Shown here: piece by piece, positions 1-11,081 of the stretch | Numbering within the stretch: position 1 is the stretch's first letter | Layout: every line of letters begins with the position of its first letter | NCBI RefSeq assembly: GCF_010731775.1 | Contig: NZ_AP022590.1 | Span: 2,604,001 to 2,668,000, forward strand | Length of the DNA stretch: 64,000 nucleotides | From: Mycobacterium mantenii | GTDB taxonomy: Bacteria; Actinomycetota; Actinomycetes; Mycobacteriales; Mycobacteriaceae | Direction of reading: 5' to 3' | Made by a program: the position numbers and the translations under genes | Notes under the pieces: generated by a model | Databases searched by the model: none | Seen by the model: only the letters and a program-made list of their open reading frames with translations | What the model was told of the DNA's origin: nothing

Positions 1-99
1 CTCGACCTGCAGCAACGACGCGATTTCGTCCGGGGTGGGGGCCGCGTCGGGAACCGCGTCGGGAAGCTCGTCCTGCGGCCACTCGGGCGGATCGGTCAC
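1..99 (-). CDS. folC: FolC, folylpolyglutamate synthase, N-terminal fragment
   Basis: This is the first 33 codons of a gene that runs off the left edge. The GTG start shares the bases GTGA with the valS stop, so the two genes are probably translationally coupled. The visible residues include [13 protein letters not shown], which I recognise from the start of mycobacterial FolC, the enzyme that adds glutamates to folates in the cytoplasm. No catalytic motif lies inside the window. The call rests on this short match and on the valS-folC gene order known in M. tuberculosis. Confidence 0.8.
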   Translation of the reverse strand, partial: MTDPPEWPQDELPDAVPDAAPTPDEIASLLQVE

Positions 100-2756
100 T
101 TCAGTCCGGCCAGCCGCGCGTTGATCCGCTCGGTCTCCTCCTGGGCCAGGCGCTGACGGTCGCGGATCTTCTCGACGACGTTTTGCGGGGCCTTGCCCAA
201 GAAGGCTTCGTTGGCCAACTTGGCGGTGGTCGACGCCAGCTCCTTGTGCGCCGCGGCCAAATCCTTTTCCAGCCGGCGACGTTCGGCGTCGACGTCGATG
301 GTGCCCGAGGTGTCGAGCTCGACCACGACGGTGCCGCCACTCAGCCGCACTTCCACCGACGCCGAAGGGCTGAACTCCGGGCCCGGGGCGGTGAGCCACG
401 CCAGCGACGTCACCGCGCTCACCTGGGCGCCCAGATCGGATTCGTCGACACCGGCCATCCGGGCCGGCACCTTCTGCCGATCCGCCAGTCCTTGATCGCT
501 GCGAAACCGCCTGACCTCGGTCACCAACTTCTGCATGTCGGTGATCCGCTGCGCGGCAACATGATCCAGGACGATCCCGGACGACTGCGGCCACTCGGCG
601 ATCACCAGCGACTCATGGTGGGCCTCTCCGTCGGTCAGGGCCTGCCAGAGGGCCTCGGTGATGAACGGGATCACCGGGTGCAACAACCGCAACAGGGTGT
701 CCAGCACCGCCGCCAGCACGGCGGTGGTGTGCGTAATCCCTTCGGCCAGTTGAGTCTTGGCCAATTCGACATACCAGTCGCAGAATTCGTCCCACGCGAA
801 GTGATAGAGCGCCTCGCAGGCGCGACTGAACTCGTAGTTGTCGAATGCCGAATCGACTTCCGCCCGAACCTCTTCCAGTCGTCCGAGGATCCATCGGTCG
901 GCATCGGTGAGCTCGGCCGGCGCGGGCAGCGGGGCCAGCTTGGCGCCATTGAGCAGCGCGTAGCGGGTGGCATTGAACAGCTTGGTACAGAAGTTGCGCG
1001 AGGCCCGCACATGGTCTTCGCCGATCGCCAGGTCACCGCCGGGACTGGCGCCGCGGGCCAGCGTGAACCGCAGGGCATCGGCCCCAAAGATTTCCACCCA
1101 GTCCAGCGGGTCGATGACGTTGCCCTTGGACTTGCTCATCTTGCGGCCCGACTCGTCGCGGATCAGCCCGTGCAGGAAGACGTCGGTGAACGGCACCTGC
1201 GGGCCGCGGCGGCCGTCCAGGGTGATGGCATCGTCGTCGCCGACGAAGGTGCCGAACATCATCATTCTGGCCACCCAGAAAAAAAGGATGTCGTAGCCGG
1301 TAACCAGAACGCTTGTGGGATAGAACTTTTCGAGCTCCGGGGTCTTCTCCGGCCAGCCCAGCGTGGAGAACGGCCACAGCCCGGACGAGAACCAGGTGTC
1401 CAGCACGTCGGGATCCTGCTCCCAGCCTTCTGGCGGCGTTTCGTCGGGACCCACGCAGCGCTGTTCACCGTCGGGGCCGTACCAGACCGGGATGCGGTGG
1501 CCCCACCACAGCTGACGCGAGATGCACCAGTCGCGCATGTCGTCGACCCAGGCAAACCAGCGCGGTTCCATGCTGGCCGGGTGAATCACGGTGTCCCCGT
1601 TGCGCACCGCGTCGCCGGCGGCCTTGGCCAGCGATTCCACCCGGACCCACCACTGCAGCGACAGCCGCGGTTCGATGACCTCCCCGCTGCGCTCAGAGTG
1701 CCCAACGCTGTGCAGGTACGGCCGCTTCTCCTCGACGATCCGGCCCTCCGCCGCCAGCGCCTCCCGCACCGCAACGCGGGCCTGAAAGCGGTCCATGCCG
1801 TCGAATTGGGTTCCGGTGTCGGCGATTCGGCCCTTGGTGTCCATGATCGAGATCATCGGCAGCTGATGCCGCAAACCGATCTCGAAGTCGTTGGGGTCGT
1901 GCGCGGGCGTGACTTTGACTGCGCCGGTTCCGAATTCGGGATCCACGTGCTCGTCTGCGACGATGAGAAGCTGCCGGTCCACAAAAGGATGCGGCAAGCT
2001 GGAACCGACCAGGTGGCGGTAGCGCTCGTCGCCAGGATGCACCGCGATCGCGGTGTCGCCGAGCATCGTCTCCATCCGGGTGGTGGCCACGACGATGTGT
2101 GGTTGCGAATCGTCCATCGAGCCGTACCGGAACGACACTAGCTCGCCGTCGACGTCCTCGTATACGACCTCGATGTCGGAGATCGCCGTCTCGAGCACCG
2201 GCGACCAGTTGACCAGCCGCTCGGCCTGATAGATCAACCCGGCGTCATAGAGCCGCTTGAAAATGGTGCGGACCGCACGGGACAGGCCCTCGTCCATGGT
2301 GAACCGGTCGCGGCTCCAGTCCACCCCGTCGCCGAGCCGGCGCATCTGGTCGCCGATGGCGCCGCGGGACTCCCACTTCCACTCCCAGACCTTCTCGACA
2401 AACAGCTCCCGGCCGAGGTCCTCTTTGGTCTTGCCGTCGACCGCAAGCTGCTTTTCCACCACGCTCTGCGTCGCGATGCCCGCGTGGTCCATGCCCGGCT
2501 GCCACAACACCTCACATCCCTGCATCCGCTTGCGGCGGGTCAGGGCGTCCATCATGGTGTGTTCGAGCGCGTGGCCCATGTGCAGGCTGCCGGTCACGTT
2601 CGGCGGTGGCAGCACAATCGAATACCCGGGCTTGGCGCTGTTCGGGTCTGCCGTGAAGTATCCCGCGTCCACCCACTTCTGGTAGATGGCGCTTTCTACC
2701 GCACCGGGATCCCATGACTTGGGGAGGTCGGTGGCGGGGCTGCGGCTGGCGGTCAC
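96..2756 (-). CDS. valS: Valyl-tRNA synthetase
   Basis: Charges tRNA-Val with valine in the cytoplasm. The 886-residue protein is full length for a class I synthetase of this type. The HIGH-type motif appears as HMGH near residue 60 ([12 protein letters not shown]) and the KMSKS motif as RKMSKSKGN in the second half. The editing (CP1) domain lies between them. The last 60 or so residues are rich in Arg, Glu, Lys and Ala, as in the C-terminal coiled coil that binds tRNA-Val. It overlaps folC by four bases downstream. An alternative-frame reading across the same bases on the plus strand is only a shadow. Confidence 0.97.
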   Translation of the reverse strand: MTASRSPATDLPKSWDPGAVESAIYQKWVDAGYFTADPNSAKPGYSIVLPPPNVTGSLHMGHALEHTMMDALTRRKRMQGCEVLWQPGMDHAGIATQSVVEKQLAVDGKTKEDLGRELFVEKVWEWKWESRGAIGDQMRRLGDGVDWSRDRFTMDEGLSRAVRTIFKRLYDAGLIYQAERLVNWSPVLETAISDIEVVYEDVDGELVSFRYGSMDDSQPHIVVATTRMETMLGDTAIAVHPGDERYRHLVGSSLPHPFVDRQLLIVADEHVDPEFGTGAVKVTPAHDPNDFEIGLRHQLPMISIMDTKGRIADTGTQFDGMDRFQARVAVREALAAEGRIVEEKRPYLHSVGHSERSGEVIEPRLSLQWWVRVESLAKAAGDAVRNGDTVIHPASMEPRWFAWVDDMRDWCISRQLWWGHRIPVWYGPDGEQRCVGPDETPPEGWEQDPDVLDTWFSSGLWPFSTLGWPEKTPELEKFYPTSVLVTGYDILFFWVARMMMFGTFVGDDDAITLDGRRGPQVPFTDVFLHGLIRDESGRKMSKSKGNVIDPLDWVEIFGADALRFTLARGASPGGDLAIGEDHVRASRNFCTKLFNATRYALLNGAKLAPLPAPAELTDADRWILGRLEEVRAEVDSAFDNYEFSRACEALYHFAWDEFCDWYVELAKTQLAEGITHTTAVLAAVLDTLLRLLHPVIPFITEALWQALTDGEAHHESLVIAEWPQSSGIVLDHVAAQRITDMQKLVTEVRRFRSDQGLADRQKVPARMAGVDESDLGAQVSAVTSLAWLTAPGPEFSPSASVEVRLSGGTVVVELDTSGTIDVDAERRRLEKDLAAAHKELASTTAKLANEAFLGKAPQNVVEKIRDRQRLAQEETERINARLAGLK

Positions 2757-2818
2757 CCGTCAATTCTAGGGAGCGGTATTTGCCCTCGTGTAAGCGCCCA
2801 AATGCGTGAGCCGGGTCA

Positions 2819-4075
2819 CTAACCCAGCCGCTCGACCTCCAATGTCACGCCCGCCGCGGGGAATCGCTCCAGTAGTGCGTCGCCCATCGCGGCTGCGGGG
2901 GTGAGAACGCCGTGCAGATCGGGAAGTTTGTCGCGGTCCAATGCCAGCGCGAGGCCGCACTCCCCCAACAACACCGACGTCGCCTTGTAGCCCGGGTCAC
3001 CGCGCTGCTCCATGCGTGCCACGTAGCGGGCGCCGGTGGTTGTGGTGGTGAAGGTCTCGATCCGGTAGTAGCCGCGTTCCCGGGCGGCCTCGCTCGGGCC
3101 GGTTCCGGGCTTGGGCACGATGCGCTCCACCAGTTTGCGTGGCAGCAGCCGGAAGTACCGGCTGCCCAATCCGAACGTCGCGGCGCCGACGCCGCCCACC
3201 ACGGCGGATGCCACCGGAGCCAGCGGCGACGAGCCCAGGCTCATGCTCTCGCTGTAGCGCAGCTGGCGGCCGTAGGCCCAGTCGAGCAATGCGTTGCTGC
3301 GCCGCACGATTCGGGTGTTGTAGGGCGCCATCAGGAAGCCTGCCGTCCACAACCCGCTCAGTTCCGGTGCAATCCGACGACCGCGCCGCCAGGGCAGATC
3401 CGGCTGGGGACCGATTTCGGGTTCGGCGCTGCGGTCGGTGGTCAGGGTGTACGGGTCGGCGAGTTGGCGGCGGGCGTCGGGATCGCGGGAGGCGGTGTCC
3501 AGCACCTCCAACATCGACGCGACGGTCCCGCCGGACACGCCGCCCGAGAAGGAGCGAACCACCAGGTCGGTGTCGAGAAGCTCTCCGGCGCCGCCATCTC
3601 GCGCCGCCCGGTAGAGCGCATACACGCTGAGGTCCGAAGGGACGGAATCGAATCCGCACGCATGTACGATGCGAGCGCCGGTATCCGCGGCCTGCTTGTG
3701 GTACTGGTCGATGCTGTCGCGGACGAACATCGCCTCGCCGGTCAGGTCGGCGTAGTCGGTGCCCGCGGCGGCGCAGGCGGTCACCAGCGGCAACCCGTAG
3801 CGAGTGTAGGGCCCGACCGTGGTGATGACGACCTGGGCGCGGGCCGCCATCTCGTTGAGTGTCGAGGGCGAGGCGGCGTCGGCGTTGAGAATGGGCCAAG
3901 ACTGCGCGGTTTCGCCCAGCGTGTCGCGGACGGCGCGCAACCGGTCGGTCGATCTGCCGGCCAGTGCGATCCTCTTGTCCGGTCCCGAGCCGGCCAGGTA
4001 TTCGGCGGTGAGCTTCCCGACGAACCCGGTCGCCCCATACAGCACAATGTCGAATTCGCGCGGCGTTGCGGTCAC
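2819..4075 (-). CDS. Saccharopine-dehydrogenase-like / trans-acting enoyl reductase family protein (Rv2449c-like)
   Basis: An NAD(P)-binding Rossmann protein of about 418 residues. It begins TATPREFDIVLYGATGFVG, with the GATGFVG nucleotide-binding loop near residue 15. I chose the GTG at 4075 because the homologue I recall starts with the same TATPREFD. An ATG ten codons upstream (4105) would give 428 residues. The family includes trans-acting enoyl reductases of mycobacterial phenolic glycolipid synthesis (Rv2953 type) and is probably membrane associated or lipid related. The substrate of this member is unknown. It lies between valS and rpfE on the same strand. Confidence 0.85.
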   Translation of the reverse strand: MTATPREFDIVLYGATGFVGKLTAEYLAGSGPDKRIALAGRSTDRLRAVRDTLGETAQSWPILNADAASPSTLNEMAARAQVVITTVGPYTRYGLPLVTACAAAGTDYADLTGEAMFVRDSIDQYHKQAADTGARIVHACGFDSVPSDLSVYALYRAARDGGAGELLDTDLVVRSFSGGVSGGTVASMLEVLDTASRDPDARRQLADPYTLTTDRSAEPEIGPQPDLPWRRGRRIAPELSGLWTAGFLMAPYNTRIVRRSNALLDWAYGRQLRYSESMSLGSSPLAPVASAVVGGVGAATFGLGSRYFRLLPRKLVERIVPKPGTGPSEAARERGYYRIETFTTTTTGARYVARMEQRGDPGYKATSVLLGECGLALALDRDKLPDLHGVLTPAAAMGDALLERFPAAGVTLEVERLG

Positions 4076-4112
4076 GGGCCCGACGCTACCCGACGCTCGG
4101 GCCACCTGGAGC

Positions 4113-4148
4113 TAAGAAGTGCCGGGCACAATGGCCCGGCACCTCTTA
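4113..4148 (-). terminator. Hairpin terminator downstream of rpfE
   Basis: A 15-bp stem (4113-4127 with 4134-4148) closes a 6-base loop. On the minus-strand RNA it is fully paired, with one G-U pair. The core is GTGCCGGGC against GCCCGGCAC. The 3' arm ends in UUCUUA rather than a long U run, which is usual for mycobacterial I-shaped terminators. It lies just after the rpfE stop and before the next gene's start, so it probably ends rpfE transcripts. Confidence 0.7.
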
Positions 4149-4187
4149 TATATGTGTGACAGCGAAGCCGTCGATTGCGGCTGCGGC

Positions 4188-5812
<1,625 letters not shown>

Positions 5813-6427
5813 TCAGCTCCGGGACTGTGCCAGAGCCAGCAGGTCGCTCTCCGTGTTGACGTTGGCCAGGAAGCGCGATTCCGGCAACACGATCTGCTGG
5901 GCGTCGGAGGCATCGATCAAGGCGCGCATCGAGCGGGCGCCGCCGGCGACCAGGCCGTCGATCCGCTCAGCCAGATCGGTGCGGTACACCGCGGCCAGAT
6001 AGTGGCTGTGACCGTCCCATGGCAGGACGATTTCGGCGTTGGTCTCGGTGGCCAGCTGCATCAGGTCATCGATCAGTTCCGCAGACAGCAGCGGCATGTC
6101 GACGGCGCAGACGAAGGCATGCCGGGCGCCCGCCTCCGCGGCCGCCCGCAGCCCGCGTCCCGTCGCCGGCAGCGGCCCCTGGCCGCGCACCTCGTCACGG
6201 ATGACCTGCGCCTGCACCGCGGGCAGCGGCTGGCCCGGTGCTGCCATCACGAAAACCGGCTCGCAGCGCTGCGCGATGACCCCGACGACGTATTCGAGAA
6301 GCGTGGCGGCCCCGCCGGGGCCCGGCAAGGTGGCCTTGTCCCGGCCCATGCGCCGCGATTCACCGCCGGCCAGCACTATCCCCGCGAGCGACCCGGCCTG
6401 TTTTTTGTCGGGCATGTTCTCGCCCAC
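5813..6427 (-). CDS. mobA: Molybdenum cofactor guanylyltransferase MobA
   Basis: Transfers GMP to molybdopterin to form the bis-MGD type cofactor in the cytoplasm. The N-terminus has the nucleotidyltransferase signature [14 protein letters not shown] (LAGG, Arg, Gly, Asp-Lys), followed by the CAVDMP metal-binding segment near residue 110. The length of about 204 residues fits the family. The start is uncertain: the GTG at 6427 lies one base after the korB stop, and an ATG (MPDKK) lies four codons later at 6415. It sits last in the korA-korB-mobA string and may be co-transcribed. Confidence 0.92.
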   Translation of the reverse strand: MGENMPDKKQAGSLAGIVLAGGESRRMGRDKATLPGPGGAATLLEYVVGVIAQRCEPVFVMAAPGQPLPAVQAQVIRDEVRGQGPLPATGRGLRAAAEAGARHAFVCAVDMPLLSAELIDDLMQLATETNAEIVLPWDGHSHYLAAVYRTDLAERIDGLVAGGARSMRALIDASDAQQIVLPESRFLANVNTESDLLALAQSRS

Positions 6428-6428
6428 G

Positions 6429-7520
6429 TCAGTCGACGGTCCAGGTGTCGCGCCCGCGCAACAACGACTGCAGCGCGGCGGAGTCGAACGGCTTCGCCGA
6501 CTGGGCCGCCTGGACCTGCGAGCGTGCCGCGTCGTCGTAGGTGGGCCGGCTGATGTCGCGGAAGATGCCCAGCACGGTGTGCTCGAGGTTCTGGTCCGAC
6601 AGCCGGGACAGGGCGAAGGCGTAGGCCGAGTTATCGCTGTGCGCGTCGTGCACGACGATCTCGTCGACCGAGACGTCGGCGGTCTTGGCCACCTCCAGCC
6701 CGAAGCCGGATTTCACCACGCAGTATTCGCCGTTGGCGCCGAACACAATCGGCTCGCCGTGGCGGACGTTGATGACCCGCTCCTCGGCGCCTTCCTTGCG
6801 CAGCGCGTCGAACGAGCCGTCGTTGAAGATCGGGCAGTCCTGCAGGATCTCGACCACGGCGGCGCCCCGGTGCCCGGCGGCGGCGCGCAGCACCTCGGTC
6901 AGTCCGTTGCGGTCGGAGTCCAGCGCGCGCCCGACGAAGGTCGCCTCGGCACCCAGCGCCAACGACACCGGGTTGAACGGGTGGTCCAGCGAGCCCATCG
7001 GGGTCGACTTGGTGACCTTGCCGACCTCGGATGTCGGGGAGTACTGCCCTTTGGTCAGCCCGTAGATCCGGTTGTTGAACAGGAGAATGGTGATGTTGAC
7101 GTTGCGGCGCAGCGCGTGGATCAGGTGGTTACCCCCGATCGACAACGCGTCGCCGTCACCGGTGACCACCCATACCGAGAGGTCCTCGCGGGCCAACGCC
7201 AGACCGGTGGCGATGGCGGGCGCGCGGCCGTGGATCGAGTGGAAACCATAGGTCTCGAGGTAGTACGGGAACCGGCTCGAGCAGCCGATGCCGCTGATGA
7301 ACACGATGTTCTCGCGGCGCAGCCCGAGGTCGGGCAGGAAGTTGCGGATGGTGTTGAGAATGACGTAGTCCCCGCAGCCCGGGCACCAGCGCACCTCTTG
7401 GTCACTGGTGAAGTCCTTGGACTTCTGTGGCTGGTCCGTGGTGGGGACCCCGTCGTTTTTGGTCAACTTCGCGGTCACACCGAGGTCTTTGCCCGCCAAA
7501 TTGCCGATCACGTCAGTCAC
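6429..7520 (-). CDS. korB: 2-oxoglutarate:ferredoxin oxidoreductase, beta subunit KorB
   Basis: Thiamine-diphosphate subunit of the CoA-dependent 2-oxoglutarate oxidoreductase, which makes succinyl-CoA and reduced ferredoxin and supports CoA-linked TCA flux in mycobacteria. Near residue 45 it has WCPGCGDY. The TPP/Mg motif GDGD...NN follows ([12 protein letters not shown], then [14 protein letters not shown]). The length is 363 residues. Its GTG start overlaps the stop of a 21-codon mini-frame within the MIRU-like spacer behind korA. The pairing with korA directly upstream supports an active heterodimer. Confidence 0.95.
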   Translation of the reverse strand: MTDVIGNLAGKDLGVTAKLTKNDGVPTTDQPQKSKDFTSDQEVRWCPGCGDYVILNTIRNFLPDLGLRRENIVFISGIGCSSRFPYYLETYGFHSIHGRAPAIATGLALAREDLSVWVVTGDGDALSIGGNHLIHALRRNVNITILLFNNRIYGLTKGQYSPTSEVGKVTKSTPMGSLDHPFNPVSLALGAEATFVGRALDSDRNGLTEVLRAAAGHRGAAVVEILQDCPIFNDGSFDALRKEGAEERVINVRHGEPIVFGANGEYCVVKSGFGLEVAKTADVSVDEIVVHDAHSDNSAYAFALSRLSDQNLEHTVLGIFRDISRPTYDDAARSQVQAAQSAKPFDSAALQSLLRGRDTWTVD

Positions 7521-7582
7521 GAGCGCCGCTCCTTCTCATCGCTTCGCTCTGCATCGTCGCCGGCCGGAATCACTGAACTCAT
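7517..7582 (-). repeat. MIRU-like intercistronic element with a 21-codon mini-ORF between korA and korB
   Basis: The spacer is a 21-codon open frame. Its ATG overlaps the korA stop (ATGA) and its stop overlaps the korB GTG start (GTGA). It encodes MSSVIPAGDDAERSDEKERR plus a final Ser. The DNA contains GGCGACGATGCAGAGCGAAG followed by CGATGAGAAGGAGCGGCGC, which resembles the mycobacterial interspersed repetitive units described in senX3-regX3. Those units are also known to overlap both flanking genes. The identification is from memory. Confidence 0.65.
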
Positions 7583-9558
7583 GCGCCGGCTCCGACCGTT
7601 GCTGCCGCCATCTTGGCGACCATCGTCTTGTCGTTCTCGACTTCGGCCAGCGTCCCGCCCAGCGCGGCGCGGATGACGCGGCCGATCTCGTCGGCCAAGA
7701 ACGCGACACCTTGCACCTTGCTGACCGATTGCACGTCCACCAGGTACCTGCCCCGCAGCAGGAACGCCAGCTGGCCCAGGTTCATTTCCGGCGCGACCAC
7801 CTGCGGGTAGCGCCGCAGCACCTCACCCAGGTTGGCCGGGAAGGGGTTCAGGTAACGCAGGTGCGCGTGCGCCACCTTGATGCCCTTGCGCCGCGCGCGC
7901 CGGCAGGCCTCGCCAATCGGACCATAGGAGCTGCCCCAGCCGATCAGGAGCAGCTCGGCGTCGCCGGTCGGGTCGTCGACTTCTAGGTCGGGGACGGAAA
8001 TCCCGTCGATCTTGGCCTGGCGCAACCGGACCATGAGGTCGTGGTTGACCGGCTCGTAGGAAATATTGCCCGAGCCGTTCGCCGCTTCCAGCCCGCCGAT
8101 GCGGTGCTCGAGCCCCGGGGTGCCGGGCACGGCGAACTGCCGCGCCAGCGTCTCCGGGTCACGCGCGTACGGCTGGAACGGCTCGTCCGGCTTGGCGAAG
8201 GTATGCGTGATGGGCTGCAGCGTGCTGACGTCCGGAATGCGCCACGGCTCTGACCCATTGGCGATTGCGCCGTCGGACAACACGATCACCGGGGTGTGGT
8301 ACGACACCGCGATCCGTGCCGCCTCGAGCGCGGTCTGGAAGCAGTCCGATGGTGACCGCGGGGCCAGCACCGCGACCGGCGACTCGCCGTTGCGGCCGAA
8401 CATGGCCTGCAGCAAGTCGGCCTGTTCGGTCTTGGTGGGCAACCCGGTCGAGGGCCCGCCGCGCTGCACGTCGACGACGAGCAGCGGCAGTTCGGTCATC
8501 ACGGCCAGCCCGAGCGCTTCGGATTTGAGCGAGATGCCCGGGCCGGAGGTGGTGGTGACGCCCAGCGCGCCGCCGTACGAGGCGCCGATCGCCGCGCAGA
8601 TGCCACCGATCTCGTCCTCGGCCTGGAAGGTGATGACGTTGAAGTTCTTGTGCTTGGACAGCTCGTGCAGGATGTCGGAGGCCGGCGTGATCGGGTAGCT
8701 GCCGAGCATGACCGGAATGTCGGCCAGCTGGCCGGCCGCCACGATGCCGTAGGCCAGCGCGGTGTTGCCCGAGATCTGGCGGTATTCGCCTGACGGCAGG
8801 GTCGCCCGGGACACCTCGTAGGTGGTGCCGAAAGCCTCGGTCGTTTCGCCGTAGTTCCAGCCCGACTTCAGCGCCAACACGTTGGCCTCCGCGACCTCGG
8901 GCTTGCGCGCGAACTTCTCCCGGATGAACTTTTCGCTGGTCTCGATCGGCCGCCCGTACATCCACGACAACAGGCCCAGCGCGAACATGTTCTTGGCGCG
9001 CTGCCCGTCCTTCTTCGTGGCGCCGATCGTTTCGACCGCCCCGAGTGTCAGCGTGGTCATCGCGACCGAATGCACCACGTAGTCCGACAACTCGTCGCTC
9101 TCCAGCGGGTTGGTTACGTAGCCCACCTTGGTCAGGTTGCGCTTGGTGAACTCGTCGGAGTTCGCGATCACCATTCCGCCGCGGGGCAAGTCACCGATAT
9201 TGGCTTTGAGCGCAGCGGGATTCATCGCGACGAGGACGTCGGGCCGGTCGCCGGCGGTCAGGATGTCGTAGTCGGCGATCTGAATCTGGAAGGACGAGAC
9301 GCCGGGCAGCGTGCCTGCGGGGGCGCGGATCTCGGCCGGGTAATTGGGCTGGGTCGCCAGGTCATTGCCGAAAAGCGCTGCCTCGGACGTGAATCGGTCT
9401 CCGGTGAGCTGCATGCCATCGCCGGAGTCACCGGCAAAGCGGATGACGACTTGTTCGAGGCGCTGACGGGAAGATCCGGTGGGGGAAGCCCCATTCTGTG
9501 AGTCTGATCCGGCTCCGCTGCCGTTCGGATCCACGTCTTTGCCCTCCACTTTGTTCAC
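7579..9558 (-). CDS. korA: 2-oxoglutarate:ferredoxin oxidoreductase, alpha (gamma-alpha fused) subunit KorA
   Basis: A 659-residue protein. The first 200 or so residues form the gamma domain (RFAGDSGDGMQLTG near residue 40). The pyruvate-ferredoxin-oxidoreductase alpha domain follows (YPITPASDILHEL; FQAEDEIGGICAAIGASYGG). This gamma-alpha fusion is typical of actinobacterial KorA. With KorB it oxidises 2-oxoglutarate to succinyl-CoA. The start is a GTG at 9558 with only a weak purine stretch upstream. About 220 bases of AT-richer DNA separate it from the stop of the MFS gene, so its own promoter probably lies there. Confidence 0.95.
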   Translation of the reverse strand: MNKVEGKDVDPNGSGAGSDSQNGASPTGSSRQRLEQVVIRFAGDSGDGMQLTGDRFTSEAALFGNDLATQPNYPAEIRAPAGTLPGVSSFQIQIADYDILTAGDRPDVLVAMNPAALKANIGDLPRGGMVIANSDEFTKRNLTKVGYVTNPLESDELSDYVVHSVAMTTLTLGAVETIGATKKDGQRAKNMFALGLLSWMYGRPIETSEKFIREKFARKPEVAEANVLALKSGWNYGETTEAFGTTYEVSRATLPSGEYRQISGNTALAYGIVAAGQLADIPVMLGSYPITPASDILHELSKHKNFNVITFQAEDEIGGICAAIGASYGGALGVTTTSGPGISLKSEALGLAVMTELPLLVVDVQRGGPSTGLPTKTEQADLLQAMFGRNGESPVAVLAPRSPSDCFQTALEAARIAVSYHTPVIVLSDGAIANGSEPWRIPDVSTLQPITHTFAKPDEPFQPYARDPETLARQFAVPGTPGLEHRIGGLEAANGSGNISYEPVNHDLMVRLRQAKIDGISVPDLEVDDPTGDAELLLIGWGSSYGPIGEACRRARRKGIKVAHAHLRYLNPFPANLGEVLRRYPQVVAPEMNLGQLAFLLRGRYLVDVQSVSKVQGVAFLADEIGRVIRAALGGTLAEVENDKTMVAKMAAATVGAGA

Positions 9559-9781
9559 CGGACAGAAACTCCGCCGACGTTCCAGGTTACGCGCCGTTGG
9601 AGCGGCCTCAGCGCACCAGCGCTTTTATGTCACTGCCGGTATCAATTATGGCATTTCTTTGAGGGCTGTATGACCGTCTCTTATGCATCCCACGCCGCTG
9701 TTTTGTCGGCAAAACACGAAGTCAGGCGGGGCTACTAGCGAGTATGAATAACAAACTGTGTTGTTGGTCACGTCTTGAACG

Positions 9782-10969
9782 TTAACTACCGTCGTCCATA
9801 CCGTGTCGGCCTTCGGTAGCCGCGATTTCGGCGCCGAATTTTGTTCCCGCCGTTTCCGGCATCGCGACCAGATACAGCACGAAACCGACCGCGGCGAGCG
9901 CACCCAGGAAGACGAATGCGGCGTTGTAGCCGGCCGCGACCACGATCGAGCCCGCGACAAGGTTCGAGACCGCGGCGCCGGCGCCCGTCGCGGCCGTTAT
10001 CGCCCCCAGGCTGACATTGAATCGACCGCTCCCGTGCGTCACGTCCTGCACGACGAGGGGAAACAGCGCGCCGAACACGCCGGCTCCGACGCCGTCCAGC
10101 AGTTGCACGCCCACCAGCCAATAGGAGTTGGCCGACCACGTGTAGAGAAATCCGCGGGCGGCCAGGACCGCGAAGCCGACCAGAAAGATCGGCTTGCGGC
10201 CCCACGAATCTGCCTTGGCCCCGGCCAGGTAAGCCACCGGCACCATGACGACCTGCGCGGCGACGATGCAGCCGGCCATCAGGGCGGTCCCCAGGTCCTT
10301 GTTGTGCAACGCCAGCAACTGACCGACCAGGGGCAGCATGGCCGCGTTGGCGAAGTGGAAGGCGATGACCGTGGCCGCGAAGACCATCAGCCGGCGGTTG
10401 CCCAGCAGCGCCGTCAGCCGCGACGGGACCTGATGCGGTTCCCCGGGGAGATGGTCCATACCCCGCGCGACGTCGTGGTCGATCGCGTCACCCGGAATCC
10501 ACAGCGTCGCAACCACGCTGGCGGCCGCCATGGCGGCCAGCACCCAGAACACCACCACTGGTCCGGAGAAGTAGGCCAAGCCGCCGGTGAGCGCCGCGGC
10601 GCAGGCATTCCCGGCGTGGTTGAACGACTCATTTCGTCCGATCCGCCGCGAGAACCGGCGGGAGCCGACGACACCCAGCGTGATCGCGGCCAGCGCCGGG
10701 GCGAAAACGGATCCGGCGATCCCGGTGAGCGCCTGCAGCACGGAGATCGAATACAAGTCGGGGAACAACGGCATCGCCAGCGATGCCGTCGTGATCGTCA
10801 GCGCACCGACGATGATCAGCGCCCGTTTCGCGGTGGTTCTGTCCACCAAGGCACCGGCCGGGGCCTGCGCGACGATGGCCCCGATGCCGCCGACCGCCAT
10901 CACGAACCCGATCGACTCCTGGTCCCAGTGATGGGTCAGCAGCAGGTAGATCGACAGATAAGGGCCCAA
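9782..10969 (-). CDS. MFS transporter (Rv2456c-like), apparent 5' end lacking a normal start
   Basis: A membrane transporter with about a dozen hydrophobic segments and the family loop AGALVDRTTAKR between helices 2 and 3. The first possible start in this frame is a TTG at 10969. The frame stays open for 36 more codons upstream to 11077 and reads ...LAHGLDLLNFLLADVRDGLGPYLS in overlapping pieces, clearly the missing first transmembrane helix. That stretch has no ATG, GTG or TTG, and a TAG precedes it. Either initiation is non-canonical (ATC or CTG), or the start was lost. The substrate is unknown. Confidence 0.75.
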   Translation of the reverse strand: MGPYLSIYLLLTHHWDQESIGFVMAVGGIGAIVAQAPAGALVDRTTAKRALIIVGALTITTASLAMPLFPDLYSISVLQALTGIAGSVFAPALAAITLGVVGSRRFSRRIGRNESFNHAGNACAAALTGGLAYFSGPVVVFWVLAAMAAASVVATLWIPGDAIDHDVARGMDHLPGEPHQVPSRLTALLGNRRLMVFAATVIAFHFANAAMLPLVGQLLALHNKDLGTALMAGCIVAAQVVMVPVAYLAGAKADSWGRKPIFLVGFAVLAARGFLYTWSANSYWLVGVQLLDGVGAGVFGALFPLVVQDVTHGSGRFNVSLGAITAATGAGAAVSNLVAGSIVVAAGYNAAFVFLGALAAVGFVLYLVAMPETAGTKFGAEIAATEGRHGMDDGS

Positions 10970-11081
10970 GCCGTCACGAACGTCGGCCAGCAGGAAGTTC
11001 AGCAGATCCAGGCCGTGCGCAAGACGCCGTGGGACGGCATCAGCGCTCTCATCGGGCGTGCGGGAGCGCTCCAGGATCTAG

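Noticed and set aside
183..2141. Long plus-strand open frame opposite valS
   Set aside because: High-GC antisense shadow rich in Arg, Gly and Pro with no domain; valS is clearly the real gene.
2912..4159. 415-codon plus-strand open frame
   Set aside because: Antisense shadow of the saccharopine-dehydrogenase-like gene.
9559..9781. Possible small gene or integration site between korA and the MFS gene
   Set aside because: Only short frames and no repeats; an AT-richer promoter region is the simplest reading.
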